A stretch of DNA of 64,000 bases from Mycobacterium arosiense ATCC BAA-1401 = DSM 45069 (lineage in GTDB: Bacteria; Actinomycetota; Actinomycetes; Mycobacteriales; Mycobacteriaceae): the NCBI RefSeq assembly GCF_002086125.1, contig NZ_MVHG01000020.1:1-64000 (forward strand), in the 5' to 3' direction. Below are positions 20,934-29,239 of the stretch, piece by piece; position 1 is the first letter of the stretch; each line of letters begins with the position of its first letter. The notes under the pieces are model-generated. The model was not told the origin of the DNA, did not search any database, and saw only the letters and a program-made list of their open reading frames with translations. The translations under genes and the position numbers were made by a program.

Positions 20934-21700
20934 CCGTCGGCCTGGGCGAACGGTTCCGCCTAGACGGCCGCGTCGCCGTCGTGACCGGCGCAACGTCCGA
21001 ATTGGGGCTGGCGATCGCGCGAGCGCTCGGGGCGGCGGGCGGGCGAATCGCGTTGGCAAGCCGGCGCCTCGATGAGCTCGACGCGCGCTGCGCCGAGCTG
21101 CGCGACGACGGCATCGACGCGGCGGCCTTCCGGGCGGACGTGAGCGATCCCCATTCGTGCGCGGCGGCAACGGATCTGATCATCGATCGGTTCGGCGGCG
21201 TGGACGTGTTGGTCAATAACGCCGGCGTGGGCACGGCCGCACCGGCGACGCGCGAAGACCCGGAGCAGTTCCGGCGCACCCTCGAGGTCAACTTGATGGG
21301 CGCCTACTGGATGAGCCAGGCGTGCGGGCGATCGATGCGGCCCGGCTCGTCCGTGGTGATGATCAGCAGCATCCTGGGGCTTACCACGACCACACTGCCG
21401 CAGGCGGGCTATGTGTCGAGCAAGGCGGGACTGCTGGGACTCACCCGCGACCTGGCCCGCCAGTGGACCGGCCGCAAGGGCATCCGGGTCAATGCCGTGG
21501 CGCCGGGATTCTTGTCGACCGGGCTGACCGAACTCACCCCGGACGGGTTCAACGACGACTTCGTCGCCACCCGGGTGCCGGCGGCGCGGTTGGGTGAACC
21601 CGACGAGGTCGCCGCTGCGGTGCTGTTCCTCGCCAGTCCGGCGGCCTCATTCGTCAGCGGTGCCGTGCTGCCCGTTGACGGCGGTGCCCTGGTCACCTGA
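20930..21700 (+). CDS. Short-chain dehydrogenase/reductase
   Basis: 256 aa from a GTG that overlaps the GntR stop (GTGA). The classical SDR motifs are present: cofactor loop TGATSELG, NNAG in VLVNNAGVGTA, catalytic Ser in ISSILGL, and YVSSK giving the Tyr and Lys. The C-terminal PVDGGAL ends the fold. The Arg after strand 2 (ASRRLDEL) suggests NADP(H) preference. It is the last gene of the CMD-GntR-SDR operon and converges with the LLM gene at 21647, with the two 3' ends overlapping by 54 bp. Confidence 0.88.
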   Translation: MTVGLGERFRLDGRVAVVTGATSELGLAIARALGAAGGRIALASRRLDELDARCAELRDDGIDAAAFRADVSDPHSCAAATDLIIDRFGGVDVLVNNAGVGTAAPATREDPEQFRRTLEVNLMGAYWMSQACGRSMRPGSSVVMISSILGLTTTTLPQAGYVSSKAGLLGLTRDLARQWTGRKGIRVNAVAPGFLSTGLTELTPDGFNDDFVATRVPAARLGEPDEVAAAVLFLASPAASFVSGAVLPVDGGALVT

Positions 21701-22588
21701 CCGGCGAGCGAACAGCAGGCCGCGCAGGTGTTCGGTGACGGCGGGGTCGATCATTTCCGGCTCGTAGAGCAGATCCGGCGGAAAGTACAGGACGATCTCG
21801 TCGATGCCCACCTGCTGCCAGCCGGCCACCCATTCGTCGAACGCCTGCACCGACGACCAGATCGGGTCCGGTGTGGTGGCCGGGCTGCCGGCCAGAATCT
21901 GCCGGCGGATGGTCGAGGGGTCGCGTCCGGATTCGGCGCAGAATTCGTCCAGGGTGGCCGAGCGCCGTGCGGTGAGCTCCAGCAGATGCCGCGACGACAA
22001 CCCCCAGCCGCCGAACGAGCTCCAGATATCGCCGAACCGGGCCGCCAGTTGCAGGCTCGAACGGGCGTGCGCGGCAACGCAAATCGGGGGCCGGGGTCGC
22101 TGCAGTGGTGGGGGCCGCAACCGAAAATCACTGGCCCGGTAGTGAGCGCCGGAGAAGTCGACCGGTTCGGCGCGCAGCAGCGCATCGATCAACTCGACCG
22201 CTTCGGCGAATCGTTTCGCGCGTTCCTCGCGCGGCCAGCGTGCGCCGCCGACGAGTTCGTGGTCGGTGGGGGCATATCCGGCGCCGAGGCCCAATTGCAG
22301 CCGCCCGCCCGACATGTTCTCGATGGTGAGGGCCTGGCGGGCCAGCATCACCGGGTGTCGCAGGACGACGTTGGATACCAGCGGCCCGAGCAGGATCCGG
22401 CGGGTGCAGTTGGCCAGGCCGGCCAGCGTGGTGAAAGCTTCGAACCAATTCGACCTGGGCGCTTGCGGATTGGCGCCATGATCGTCGATCCACAAGCTGC
22501 GAAAACCCATCTCCTCGGCCCGTTCGCAGCGGTCCACGAGCGTGGCCCAGGAGACATTGGGGAACAGCAGCGCCCCGAAGTCGGTCAC
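21647..22588 (-). CDS. LLM-class F420-dependent-type oxidoreductase
   Basis: 313 aa. The luciferase-like barrel differs from the other LLM genes here in being shorter, with WIDDHG, LLGPLVSNVVLRHPVMLARQA and SGGRLQLGLGAGYAPTDHELVG. This resembles F420-dependent mycobacterial enzymes. The 3' end overlaps the converging SDR gene. Its start overlaps the upstream LLM gene by 4 bp, so the two LLM proteins are translationally coupled and may form a two-enzyme step. Confidence 0.85.
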   Translation of the reverse strand: MTDFGALLFPNVSWATLVDRCERAEEMGFRSLWIDDHGANPQAPRSNWFEAFTTLAGLANCTRRILLGPLVSNVVLRHPVMLARQALTIENMSGGRLQLGLGAGYAPTDHELVGGARWPREERAKRFAEAVELIDALLRAEPVDFSGAHYRASDFRLRPPPLQRPRPPICVAAHARSSLQLAARFGDIWSSFGGWGLSSRHLLELTARRSATLDEFCAESGRDPSTIRRQILAGSPATTPDPIWSSVQAFDEWVAGWQQVGIDEIVLYFPPDLLYEPEMIDPAVTEHLRGLLFARRSGDQGTAVNGQHGTADE

Positions 22589-23784
22589 CGGCCCGCGGGC
22601 AGGGTTTCGGTGTGGGCTTCGTTCGCGGCGCGGCGACGCGCGTCGCGCTCTTCGAGGAACTGCTGTGTGGCACCGACGATCGCGTTGGTGATGTTGCCCA
22701 TCAACGTTTCCCGGTGGAAGATCGTCCAGTCACGGCTGCGCTCCAGCGGCTCGATGCAATCCTGGAACACCGGCATGACGTAGCGGCTGATCATCTCGTA
22801 GGAGCGCAGCGTGGCCTCGCGGTTGGCCCATTCATGTGCCATCAACAGATAGGTGCCGAAGCCGCCGGATTGCTTTTCAAGCCGGCGCAGCTGCTCGATC
22901 GCCATGTCGGGTGTGCCGATCACGCCCACGCCGGTCTCATTGACGGCGGCCACGATGTCGTCACCGGGGTCGAAATCGCCCAAAATCGGTATCGCGCCGA
23001 CGTTTTGGAAGTAGTCGACCCACTGCGCCAGACCCACCTCGACATCCTTGCGGGCCTGTTCCACGGATTCGGCGATGTGCATCGGCCCGCACATCCGCCA
23101 GCCCTGACGGCTCACCGTGGTCCCGTGCGCGGCGGCGGTTTCGGTTGCGGTGCGCCAGTTGCGGGCCAGCGCTTCGAAGGCCTTCTTCTGGGTGGCCGCG
23201 ATCGAGAGCAGGCCGATGCCGAACTTGCCCGCGGCCACCGGCCCGGACGGCGACGCCGTCACCGCCACGCTGACCTCGATGTTGGGCTTGCTGTACGGGC
23301 GCAACTGTAGCCGGGCGTCGCGCAGCGTGAACCAGTCGGTCTGCCGGTTCACCGGTGCTTCGTCGCGCCACAGTTCGAGCACCGCGTCCAGGGATTCGAG
23401 CATCATGTCGCGCTGACGGGTGGTCTCGATGCCCATCATGTAGGCGTCCCCGGGCAACGCGCCCGGGCCGACGCCGACGATCAGGCGCCCGCGGGTCAGG
23501 TGGTCGAGTTGCACCATGCGGTCGGCGAAGATGAACGGGTGGTGATACGGCAACGAGGCCACCCCGGTGCCCAGCCGGATGCGCTTGGTGCGGGCCGCGG
23601 CCGTCGCGATCATCAGGTCCGGCGCGCCGATGATTTCCGTTCCGCCGGAGTGGTGTTCGCCGAACCACGCCTCCTCGTAGCCGAGATCCTCGACGGCTTC
23701 GACTAACTGCAGGTCACGCTCGAAAGCGAGCGTCGGATTGTCGCCGACCATGTGGTACGGCGCGATGAAGACACCAAAGCGCAT
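22585..23784 (-). CDS. LLM-class flavin-dependent oxidoreductase
   Basis: 399 aa; paralogue of the genes at 16695 and 43788. It shares FGVFIAPYHMVGDNPTLAFERDLQL, EAWFGEHHSGG, VASLPYHHPFIFADRM and LTRGRLIVGVGPGALPGDAYMMG (quoted here in parts). It leads a two-gene unit with the shorter LLM gene downstream. Operator site C lies 14 bp upstream of its ATG, which would block transcription or leaderless translation when occupied. Confidence 0.88.
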   Translation of the reverse strand: MRFGVFIAPYHMVGDNPTLAFERDLQLVEAVEDLGYEEAWFGEHHSGGTEIIGAPDLMIATAAARTKRIRLGTGVASLPYHHPFIFADRMVQLDHLTRGRLIVGVGPGALPGDAYMMGIETTRQRDMMLESLDAVLELWRDEAPVNRQTDWFTLRDARLQLRPYSKPNIEVSVAVTASPSGPVAAGKFGIGLLSIAATQKKAFEALARNWRTATETAAAHGTTVSRQGWRMCGPMHIAESVEQARKDVEVGLAQWVDYFQNVGAIPILGDFDPGDDIVAAVNETGVGVIGTPDMAIEQLRRLEKQSGGFGTYLLMAHEWANREATLRSYEMISRYVMPVFQDCIEPLERSRDWTIFHRETLMGNITNAIVGATQQFLEERDARRRAANEAHTETLPAGR

Positions 23785-23797
23785 AGGTTGAATCTAC

Positions 23798-23815
23798 GTC
23801 TACGTTCACGTTCAT
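23798..23815. promoter_or_regulatory. TetR-type operator, site C
   Basis: GTCTACGTTCACGTTCAT matches site B at 15 of 18 positions and sits 14 bp ahead of the start of the LLM pair, in the 82-bp gap after the HpaB-family gene. A direct TACGT repeat (23795, 23801) extends it. Confidence 0.6.
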
Positions 23816-23866
23816 GCAAGCGGCCGCGTCGCCGCGCCGATGAGGTACCCGGGCGGGTTGGGGCGC

Positions 23867-25240
23867 TCAGTCCAGCGCGGCGGCGTGCCGGGCCAGGCGC
23901 TTGGCGCGTTCCATGTCGTAGTGCTTGCGCGTCACGAGCCGCTGCGCGAACAAGCCGCCGCCGGATTGCACATTGGTCACCAGATGCCAGCCCCCGTAGG
24001 AATCGGCGGTGGTGTCGCGGATGGCGTGGAACAGCTTGGCGCGGGCGTCCCCGGGCACGGCGGCGGCTCCGGTCAGGTACTTGCGCAACTGGGGGCCGAT
24101 GTCCGGGTTGTCCAGGTCCGCCATCGACGGTGTGGTGATCACCCCGCCGCCGGCGATGTCGTGCAGATGCCGCACCATCAGGTTGAAATTTGCCGCGCCA
24201 AGGTATTTGGTCGCATTGGTGTACAGATCGTCGGGATAGTAGTAACCCTCGGGCGTGGTGTGCGCGTTGCTGATCGCGGCCTCCATGCCGGCCCGCAAGT
24301 TGGTGGCATGGATCATCATCTCGTCGATCTTCTCCCGGATGTGTGACACCCGGGCGGTCCCGTTGGCCTCGGCCATCAACTGAGCCAGGCCCACCATCTC
24401 GTCGGCCTGTTCCACCATCACCGCGGTGCCGCCGAGCCGCTCCCACAGGCCCAGCGAGTGCGCGAAGATTCCGGCCTGTGCGGCAACGCCATCGAGGAAC
24501 ACGTGCTCGGTCGGGACGAACACGTCGTCGAAGATCACGAACCCATCCGGCATGCTGCGCCGCGCGCTCACCGGATAGTCGCGCTCGTCCCCGCCGCGGG
24601 CCTGTACGGTGCGGCTGATGACGTGCACCCCCGGGGCGTTGACCGGTACCGCGCAGGCGATCGCATAGTCCTCCTCCCCCGGCTTCATCGACTTGGTCGG
24701 CATCACCATCAGCTGATGGGCGAACGGTGCCGCGCTGATGTGGAGTTTCGCGCCGCGAATCACCACGCCGTCGTCGCGGCGCTCCACCACGCGCACGTAC
24801 TGGTCGGCGTCGTCCTGCGCGGATGGCGCTTTGGATCGATCGCCCTTGGAGTCGGTGATGCATTCGGCGATTCGGATGTCGTCCCGGCGGGCTTGTGCCA
24901 CATAGGCATTGATTCGCACGACGAACTCGGGGTGGGCCTCGGCCAGCTGCGCCGCCGCCACCACGAGCGTCATCAGGGACTGGTAGGTGACGTTGAGCAG
25001 CAAGTCCATGCTGGTGAGGATGGGCACCCGGTCACGCAGTTCCTCGACGCTGCGCGGCGCCTCCACCAACGGGTTCACCGCGTCCGAGTCCGGCCGGTAG
25101 TACTGGTCGTATCCGGCGGCCACCGCGTCGAGCGCCGGCGCCAGCAGCGGATCGGTGTCCATGTCGGCGACCAGCTTGCCGTCCTGGTAGATCCGCCGTC
25201 CGTCGCGGAGTGAGTTCTTGTATTGATCGCCGGTCATCAT
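23867..25240 (-). CDS. HpaB-family (4-hydroxyphenylacetate 3-hydroxylase-like) flavoprotein
   Basis: 457 aa; two ATGs in tandem start it. It opens TGDQYKNSLRDGR, the HpaB N-terminal signature. It has the FAD-contacting segment DGVVIRGAKLHISAAPFAHQ and DVFVPTEHVFLDG, then a four-helix acyl-CoA-dehydrogenase-like C-domain (HTTPEGYYYPDD). The family contains FADH2-dependent phenol hydroxylases and 4-hydroxybutyryl-CoA dehydratase. The CxxxC cluster ligands of the latter are not apparent, so a monooxygenase is favoured. No HpaC-type reductase is adjacent. It follows the tandem acyl-CoA dehydrogenase gene by 17 bp on the same strand. Confidence 0.85.
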   Translation of the reverse strand: MMTGDQYKNSLRDGRRIYQDGKLVADMDTDPLLAPALDAVAAGYDQYYRPDSDAVNPLVEAPRSVEELRDRVPILTSMDLLLNVTYQSLMTLVVAAAQLAEAHPEFVVRINAYVAQARRDDIRIAECITDSKGDRSKAPSAQDDADQYVRVVERRDDGVVIRGAKLHISAAPFAHQLMVMPTKSMKPGEEDYAIACAVPVNAPGVHVISRTVQARGGDERDYPVSARRSMPDGFVIFDDVFVPTEHVFLDGVAAQAGIFAHSLGLWERLGGTAVMVEQADEMVGLAQLMAEANGTARVSHIREKIDEMMIHATNLRAGMEAAISNAHTTPEGYYYPDDLYTNATKYLGAANFNLMVRHLHDIAGGGVITTPSMADLDNPDIGPQLRKYLTGAAAVPGDARAKLFHAIRDTTADSYGGWHLVTNVQSGGGLFAQRLVTRKHYDMERAKRLARHAAALD

Positions 25241-25257
25241 GGTCGGTGCGCTCTCCT

Positions 25258-27570
25258 CTATCGATTGGTGCGCTGATTGAAGGGGGTGTCACGGTCGGGG
25301 TCGGTCTCGCGGGGCAGCCCGAGCACGCGTTCGGCGATGATGTTGCGCTGGATCTCCGAGGTTCCCCCGGCGATGCAGTACTTCTTCATCTCGAGGAATG
25401 ACCTTGTGCCCGCTGGCATTTCGGCGTCGACCGGCCAGCCCATGGTGAGTTCGGGCAGCAGATCGATACGGATGCGGCCCGCGCGCTCGTGCAGGTCCGC
25501 ACTGACGAGCTTGCGGATGGAGTCGATCGCGCCGGGGTTGCGGTCCGCGGCGACGCTGCCCCGCAACCCGGCGCTTTGCAGTGCGCGTTCGTCGACGAGC
25601 ATGTGCTGCAAGCGGTCTCGCACGTCGGCGCGTTGCCACGCGCCGCTGTCCACCGCCTCCGCGATGAGCCGGTCGGCCACCCCCGGGCCGACGACGGGGG
25701 GCCCGGTCAGGCTGTTACGTTCCTGCATCAGGGTGCTGATGCCGACCTTCCAGCCGGCGTTCAGCGGTCCCAGGCGGGCGCAGTCCGGCACCACCACGTC
25801 GGTCAAAAAGACTTCGTTGAATTCGGCCTCGCCCGTCATCTGGCGCAGCGGGCGTACCTCCACACCCGGGGTGCGCATGTCGAGCAGGAAATAGGTGATG
25901 CCGGCGTGTTTGGGCAGCGTCGGATCGGTGCGGGCCATCAGTAGCCCGAAGTCGGCGGTGTTTGCGAACGAACTCCAGATCTTCTGCCCATTGACCAGCC
26001 AGCGGTCACCGTCGAGCCGCACCGCCGAGGTCGACAGCGACGCCAGATCCGATCCGGCGCCGGGCTCACTGAACAGCTGACACCAGCGGTGCTCCCCGCG
26101 CGCAAGCGGTCGCAGGTAGCTGTCGCGCTGCTCGTCGGTGCCCCACTGCAGGATGGTGGGACCGGCCAGCCATACCCCGACGAAGTCCTCCTCGGGCCGG
26201 TCGATCCCGTGCCGGCGCAACTCCTCCACCGCGGCCCCGCCCTCGTCGCGACCCAGACCGCGGCCGCCATATTCGGTCGGCCAGGTCGGCGTGGCCCAGC
26301 CGGCCTCGCCGAGGCGGCGATACCAGTCTCGTCGCACCGGCGAATATTTCTCGCCCGGCAATGGCGGGGCGTGATCGCGCAGGATCTCGTCGGTCAGGTT
26401 GTCGGCCAGCCATCGGCGCAGCTCGTCGAGGGCCGGCGATTTCCCCCGGGCTTGACCGGATACGGTTTCCGTTGCGGTCGAACGGTTTTCGGCGACGGCC
26501 GTGCCGAGCCGGTCGCGGTGCGCCGACGGCGTGCCGAACAGGTACTGGTTGGCCTTGGCGCGGCGCAGGTACAGGTGCGCGACGTGCTCCCAGGTGTAGC
26601 CGATTCCGCCGTGCAGCTGGATCATCTCTGCGGCGTTCTGCAGGGCGGCTTCCCCGCACGCGGCCGCGGCCACCGTCACGGCGAACTCCGCGTCGGCCGC
26701 GTCGCCGGCCAGCTGCCGGATGGCATACCAGGCGCTGCCGGCACACAATTCGGCCCGCACCGCCGCATCCGCGAGGCGGTGCTTGAGGGCTTGGAATGCC
26801 CCGATTTGCCGGCCGAACTGCCGGCGATCCAACAGGTACTGCTTGGTGAGTGTGACGCAATGTTCGGCGAGCACGGCCTGCTCGGCGGCCAACAGCGCCG
26901 TCGCGCGCAGCCGCACCGGGGCCAGGATCGCCTCGGCCGCCCCCTCGGCACCGACCTGCCGGCCCGGCGCGCCGGTCAGCCGGAGATTGGCAAGGCCCCG
27001 GCTGGTGTCGAGGGTGGACAACCGCTCGCGGTCCACACCGTCGGAGTCGGCGACGGCGTACAGCGTGTTGCCTCCGTCGGTCTGAACAGCGACCAGGACG
27101 ATGTGAGCGTCGGCGCCGTCGGGCACGTGGGGGAATTCGCCCGATATCACCCAGTTCGGCCCCTGGCGCTCGGCGCGCCCGGTGCCGTCGGCCAGCGTGG
27201 CGGTCAGCTCGCCGGCGACCAGCCCGGGTAGCAGGTCCGCGCACGCGGCGTCATCGCCGGAGGCCAGCACCGCTTCGGCGGCCAGGCAGGCGGTGGGCAG
27301 ATACGGCACTGCGCCCAGTTCCCGCGCGAGTTCCTCGCAGACGACGGCTTGTTCGTACAGCCCGGCGCCGCTGCCGCCGTACCGCTCCGGGACCGCGATA
27401 CCGAGCAGTCCCAATTCGGCCAGCTCGGCCCACCCCCCGCGCCGTGCGGCTGCGGGATCGGCGTGCCGCGTCTCGTGCAGGGGAAGGCGCCTGGTGACGA
27501 GTTTGCGCACCATGTCGCGCAGGTCGTCGAGTTCGGAGGCGGACGACAGCGTGTCCAGCGAGACGGCCAT
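25258..27570 (-). CDS. Tandem-domain acyl-CoA dehydrogenase (FadE-type fusion)
   Basis: 770 aa, about twice the usual ACAD length. Residues about 5-345 form one ACAD unit (LGLLGIAVPERYGGSG; ending HGGIGYTWEHVAHLYLRRA). Residues about 380-770 form a second, with the flavin segment QLFSEPGAGSDLASL, NGQKIWSS and the C-terminal GGTSEIQRNIIAERVLGLP. The first unit lacks the full FAD-loop motif, so the second is probably the catalytic half. Long FadE proteins of this kind (FadE6/FadE22-like) exist in M. tuberculosis. The gene begins next to a palindrome-rich promoter and is followed by the HpaB-family gene. Confidence 0.88.
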   Translation of the reverse strand: MAVSLDTLSSASELDDLRDMVRKLVTRRLPLHETRHADPAAARRGGWAELAELGLLGIAVPERYGGSGAGLYEQAVVCEELARELGAVPYLPTACLAAEAVLASGDDAACADLLPGLVAGELTATLADGTGRAERQGPNWVISGEFPHVPDGADAHIVLVAVQTDGGNTLYAVADSDGVDRERLSTLDTSRGLANLRLTGAPGRQVGAEGAAEAILAPVRLRATALLAAEQAVLAEHCVTLTKQYLLDRRQFGRQIGAFQALKHRLADAAVRAELCAGSAWYAIRQLAGDAADAEFAVTVAAAACGEAALQNAAEMIQLHGGIGYTWEHVAHLYLRRAKANQYLFGTPSAHRDRLGTAVAENRSTATETVSGQARGKSPALDELRRWLADNLTDEILRDHAPPLPGEKYSPVRRDWYRRLGEAGWATPTWPTEYGGRGLGRDEGGAAVEELRRHGIDRPEEDFVGVWLAGPTILQWGTDEQRDSYLRPLARGEHRWCQLFSEPGAGSDLASLSTSAVRLDGDRWLVNGQKIWSSFANTADFGLLMARTDPTLPKHAGITYFLLDMRTPGVEVRPLRQMTGEAEFNEVFLTDVVVPDCARLGPLNAGWKVGISTLMQERNSLTGPPVVGPGVADRLIAEAVDSGAWQRADVRDRLQHMLVDERALQSAGLRGSVAADRNPGAIDSIRKLVSADLHERAGRIRIDLLPELTMGWPVDAEMPAGTRSFLEMKKYCIAGGTSEIQRNIIAERVLGLPRETDPDRDTPFNQRTNR

Positions 27571-27571
27571 T

Positions 27572-27655
27572 TTGTATACAGTAGAGGCGATTTGACGGGT
27601 GTCAATAATCGAAGGCCAGCCGGTACTGCACGCCTGCTATTGGTTGTATGCAATC
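27572..27655 (-). promoter_or_regulatory. Promoter and two palindromes ahead of the tandem acyl-CoA dehydrogenase
   Basis: On the minus strand TTGACA (27605-27600) and TACTGT (27583-27578) have a 16-bp spacer, giving a start near the ATG (leaderless or nearly so). TGTATACA at 27573-27580 is a perfect palindrome overlapping the -10 box. TTGTATGCAATC at 27644-27655 matches the repeat at 19540-19551 in 11 of 12 positions. Confidence 0.6.
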
Positions 27656-27929
27656 CCGGCTGAAGACCGGTGGCTCACGGAAACGGCCGATCTCGCGGAC
27701 GGCGGTTGACCGGGAAAATCGGGGCTCTTGGCTGCCCGGCCACGCGCGAGGGCGACTTCACATCCACAAGAAACGTCGGCGGCGAATGCGCGCAGACGAC
27801 CGGCAATAGCCGGATGTCTCTCTACTAGAACTTCAGAGTTTGTCGCCGAAGCGGCTTACACAATTCAACGACTGCAGGCCAGCTTTTCGGGGAGCTCAGA
27901 AACTGCGGTCACCACAATTTGCGGCGAAA
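27656..27929. other. Non-coding stretch, no feature seen
   Basis: About 270 bp between the tandem acyl-CoA dehydrogenase promoter and the end of a doubtful ORF. Its base composition is somewhat less GC-rich than its surroundings. I see no gene, RNA or repeat in it. Confidence 0.4.
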
Positions 27930-28355
27930 TCAGGCCGGCGTGCTGCCGCTCGAGTAGAGCTTAAAGTTGCGGACCAGCGGAACGACCCGGTTACCCGCTG
28001 CGGCGCGCTGGCGGGCGCGAAATGAGGGATGACGACGCATCGCTTCCTTACGTTCGCGTTCGCGACGCTGCGCGGCGGCCCATGCCGGATGGGACTGAAG
28101 GAAAATAACCGTGCCTTCTGATGTATTCGCCACGATCGTCACTCCTCTCAGCACCACCCGCAAAAGCAACAACAGCGCGGTTATCGGATCGTGATTCCAG
28201 AATGCCCGCCGAATCCTGAGACCAAACCACCTGTAAAGGTAAAAATTGGCCGTGAGTTCGCGAGCGTAATCCGTTGCCACCGCCGTGCTGTCGGCCACGC
28301 TGATGTGACCGCGATCAAAACGATAGCGATGGGCACCGACAGAATTCCGTTTCAA
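27930..28355 (-). CDS. Doubtful hypothetical protein
   Basis: 141 aa if started at the TTG at 28355; a GTG at 28295 is another choice, and neither has a clear ribosome site. One hydrophobic stretch (ITALLLLLRVVLRGVTIVA) is followed by a basic tail with HPAWAAAQRRERERKEAMRR. It matches nothing I recognise. Base composition is lower in GC than neighbouring genes, so it could be a small acquired membrane protein or chance open frame. Confidence 0.33.
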   Translation of the reverse strand: MKRNSVGAHRYRFDRGHISVADSTAVATDYARELTANFYLYRWFGLRIRRAFWNHDPITALLLLLRVVLRGVTIVANTSEGTVIFLQSHPAWAAAQRRERERKEAMRRHPSFRARQRAAAGNRVVPLVRNFKLYSSGSTPA

Positions 28356-28390
28356 CGTCGTGCCGGGTCGGCTGCTAGGGTCCCTTGCTT

Positions 28391-29239
28391 ATGCCGGAGA
28401 TTGATCGCCGCCGCATGATTTTGACAACCGGGATCGGGGTGCTGGCAGCCACGCTGCCCGCCTCGAATGCCTGGGCCCACCCGGCCCGACAGGACGAGCC
28501 TGCCCGCCGGATACCGCCGCCCGCGGCGCCGAGCGGTCAATCCGGGAGTTACATCTTCTCGGACGAATTCGACGGTCCGGCGGGATCGGCCCCCGACGGG
28601 TCGAAATGGGCGGTGGCCAAAGCCCGCGAGACGATCAAGGACCCGACCTTCTGGGAGCTGCCCGAGCACATCGGGCAGTACCGCGACGATCGCCGCAATG
28701 TGTTCGTGGACGGCAAGTCCAACCTGGTGCTGCGCGCCACCAAGGACGGCCCCACCTACTACAGCGGCAAGGTCCAGAGCCTGTGGCGCGGCGGCGTCGG
28801 CCACACCTGGGAGGCCCGGATCAAGCTGAACTGCCTGACCCCGGGTGCCTGGCCGGCGTACTGGCTCGGCAATGACGACCAGGGCGAGATCGACGTCATG
28901 GAGTGGTACGGCAACGGCAAATGGCCGTCGGCCACGACCGTGCACGCGAAGGCCAACGGCGGCGAATGGAAGACCCACAACATCGCGGTGGACAGCGCCT
29001 GGCATACCTGGCGCACACAGTGGGACGAGGCGGGCATCCGGTTCTGGAAGGACTACACCGACGGCGCTGCGCCCTACTTCGACGTGCCGGCGAGCTCGCT
29101 GCCGGACTGGCCGTTCAACGGGGCGGGCTACACGGTGTATCCGGTGTTCAACCTGGCGGTGGCCGGATCGGGTGGCGAAGACCCGGGGCCCGGCACCTAC
29201 CCCGCCGACATGCTCATCGACTGGATTCGGGTCTGGTAG
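28391..29239 (+). CDS. Tat-exported GH16-family beta-glucanase-like protein (Rv0315-like)
   Basis: 282 aa from the ATG at 28391; a TTG two codons earlier is in frame. The signal peptide has a twin arginine (DRRRMILTTG) and ends at about NAWAHP. The mature protein is a GH16 jelly roll with the opening SYIFSDEFDGPAGS and the catalytic ExDxxE in GEIDVMEWYGNG. The end (PADMLIDWIRVW) is as in laminarinases. It resembles M. tuberculosis Rv0315, described as a beta-1,3-glucanase-like secreted antigen. Activity is inferred from the intact catalytic pair. The 3' end overlaps the converging methyltransferase by 26 bp. Confidence 0.9.
   Translation: MPEIDRRRMILTTGIGVLAATLPASNAWAHPARQDEPARRIPPPAAPSGQSGSYIFSDEFDGPAGSAPDGSKWAVAKARETIKDPTFWELPEHIGQYRDDRRNVFVDGKSNLVLRATKDGPTYYSGKVQSLWRGGVGHTWEARIKLNCLTPGAWPAYWLGNDDQGEIDVMEWYGNGKWPSATTVHAKANGGEWKTHNIAVDSAWHTWRTQWDEAGIRFWKDYTDGAAPYFDVPASSLPDWPFNGAGYTVYPVFNLAVAGSGGEDPGPGTYPADMLIDWIRVW

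Noticed and set aside
26066..27244. Second minus-strand frame inside the tandem acyl-CoA dehydrogenase
   Set aside because: Arg/Gly/Ala-rich shadow frame; the long frame beside it has two complete ACAD domains.
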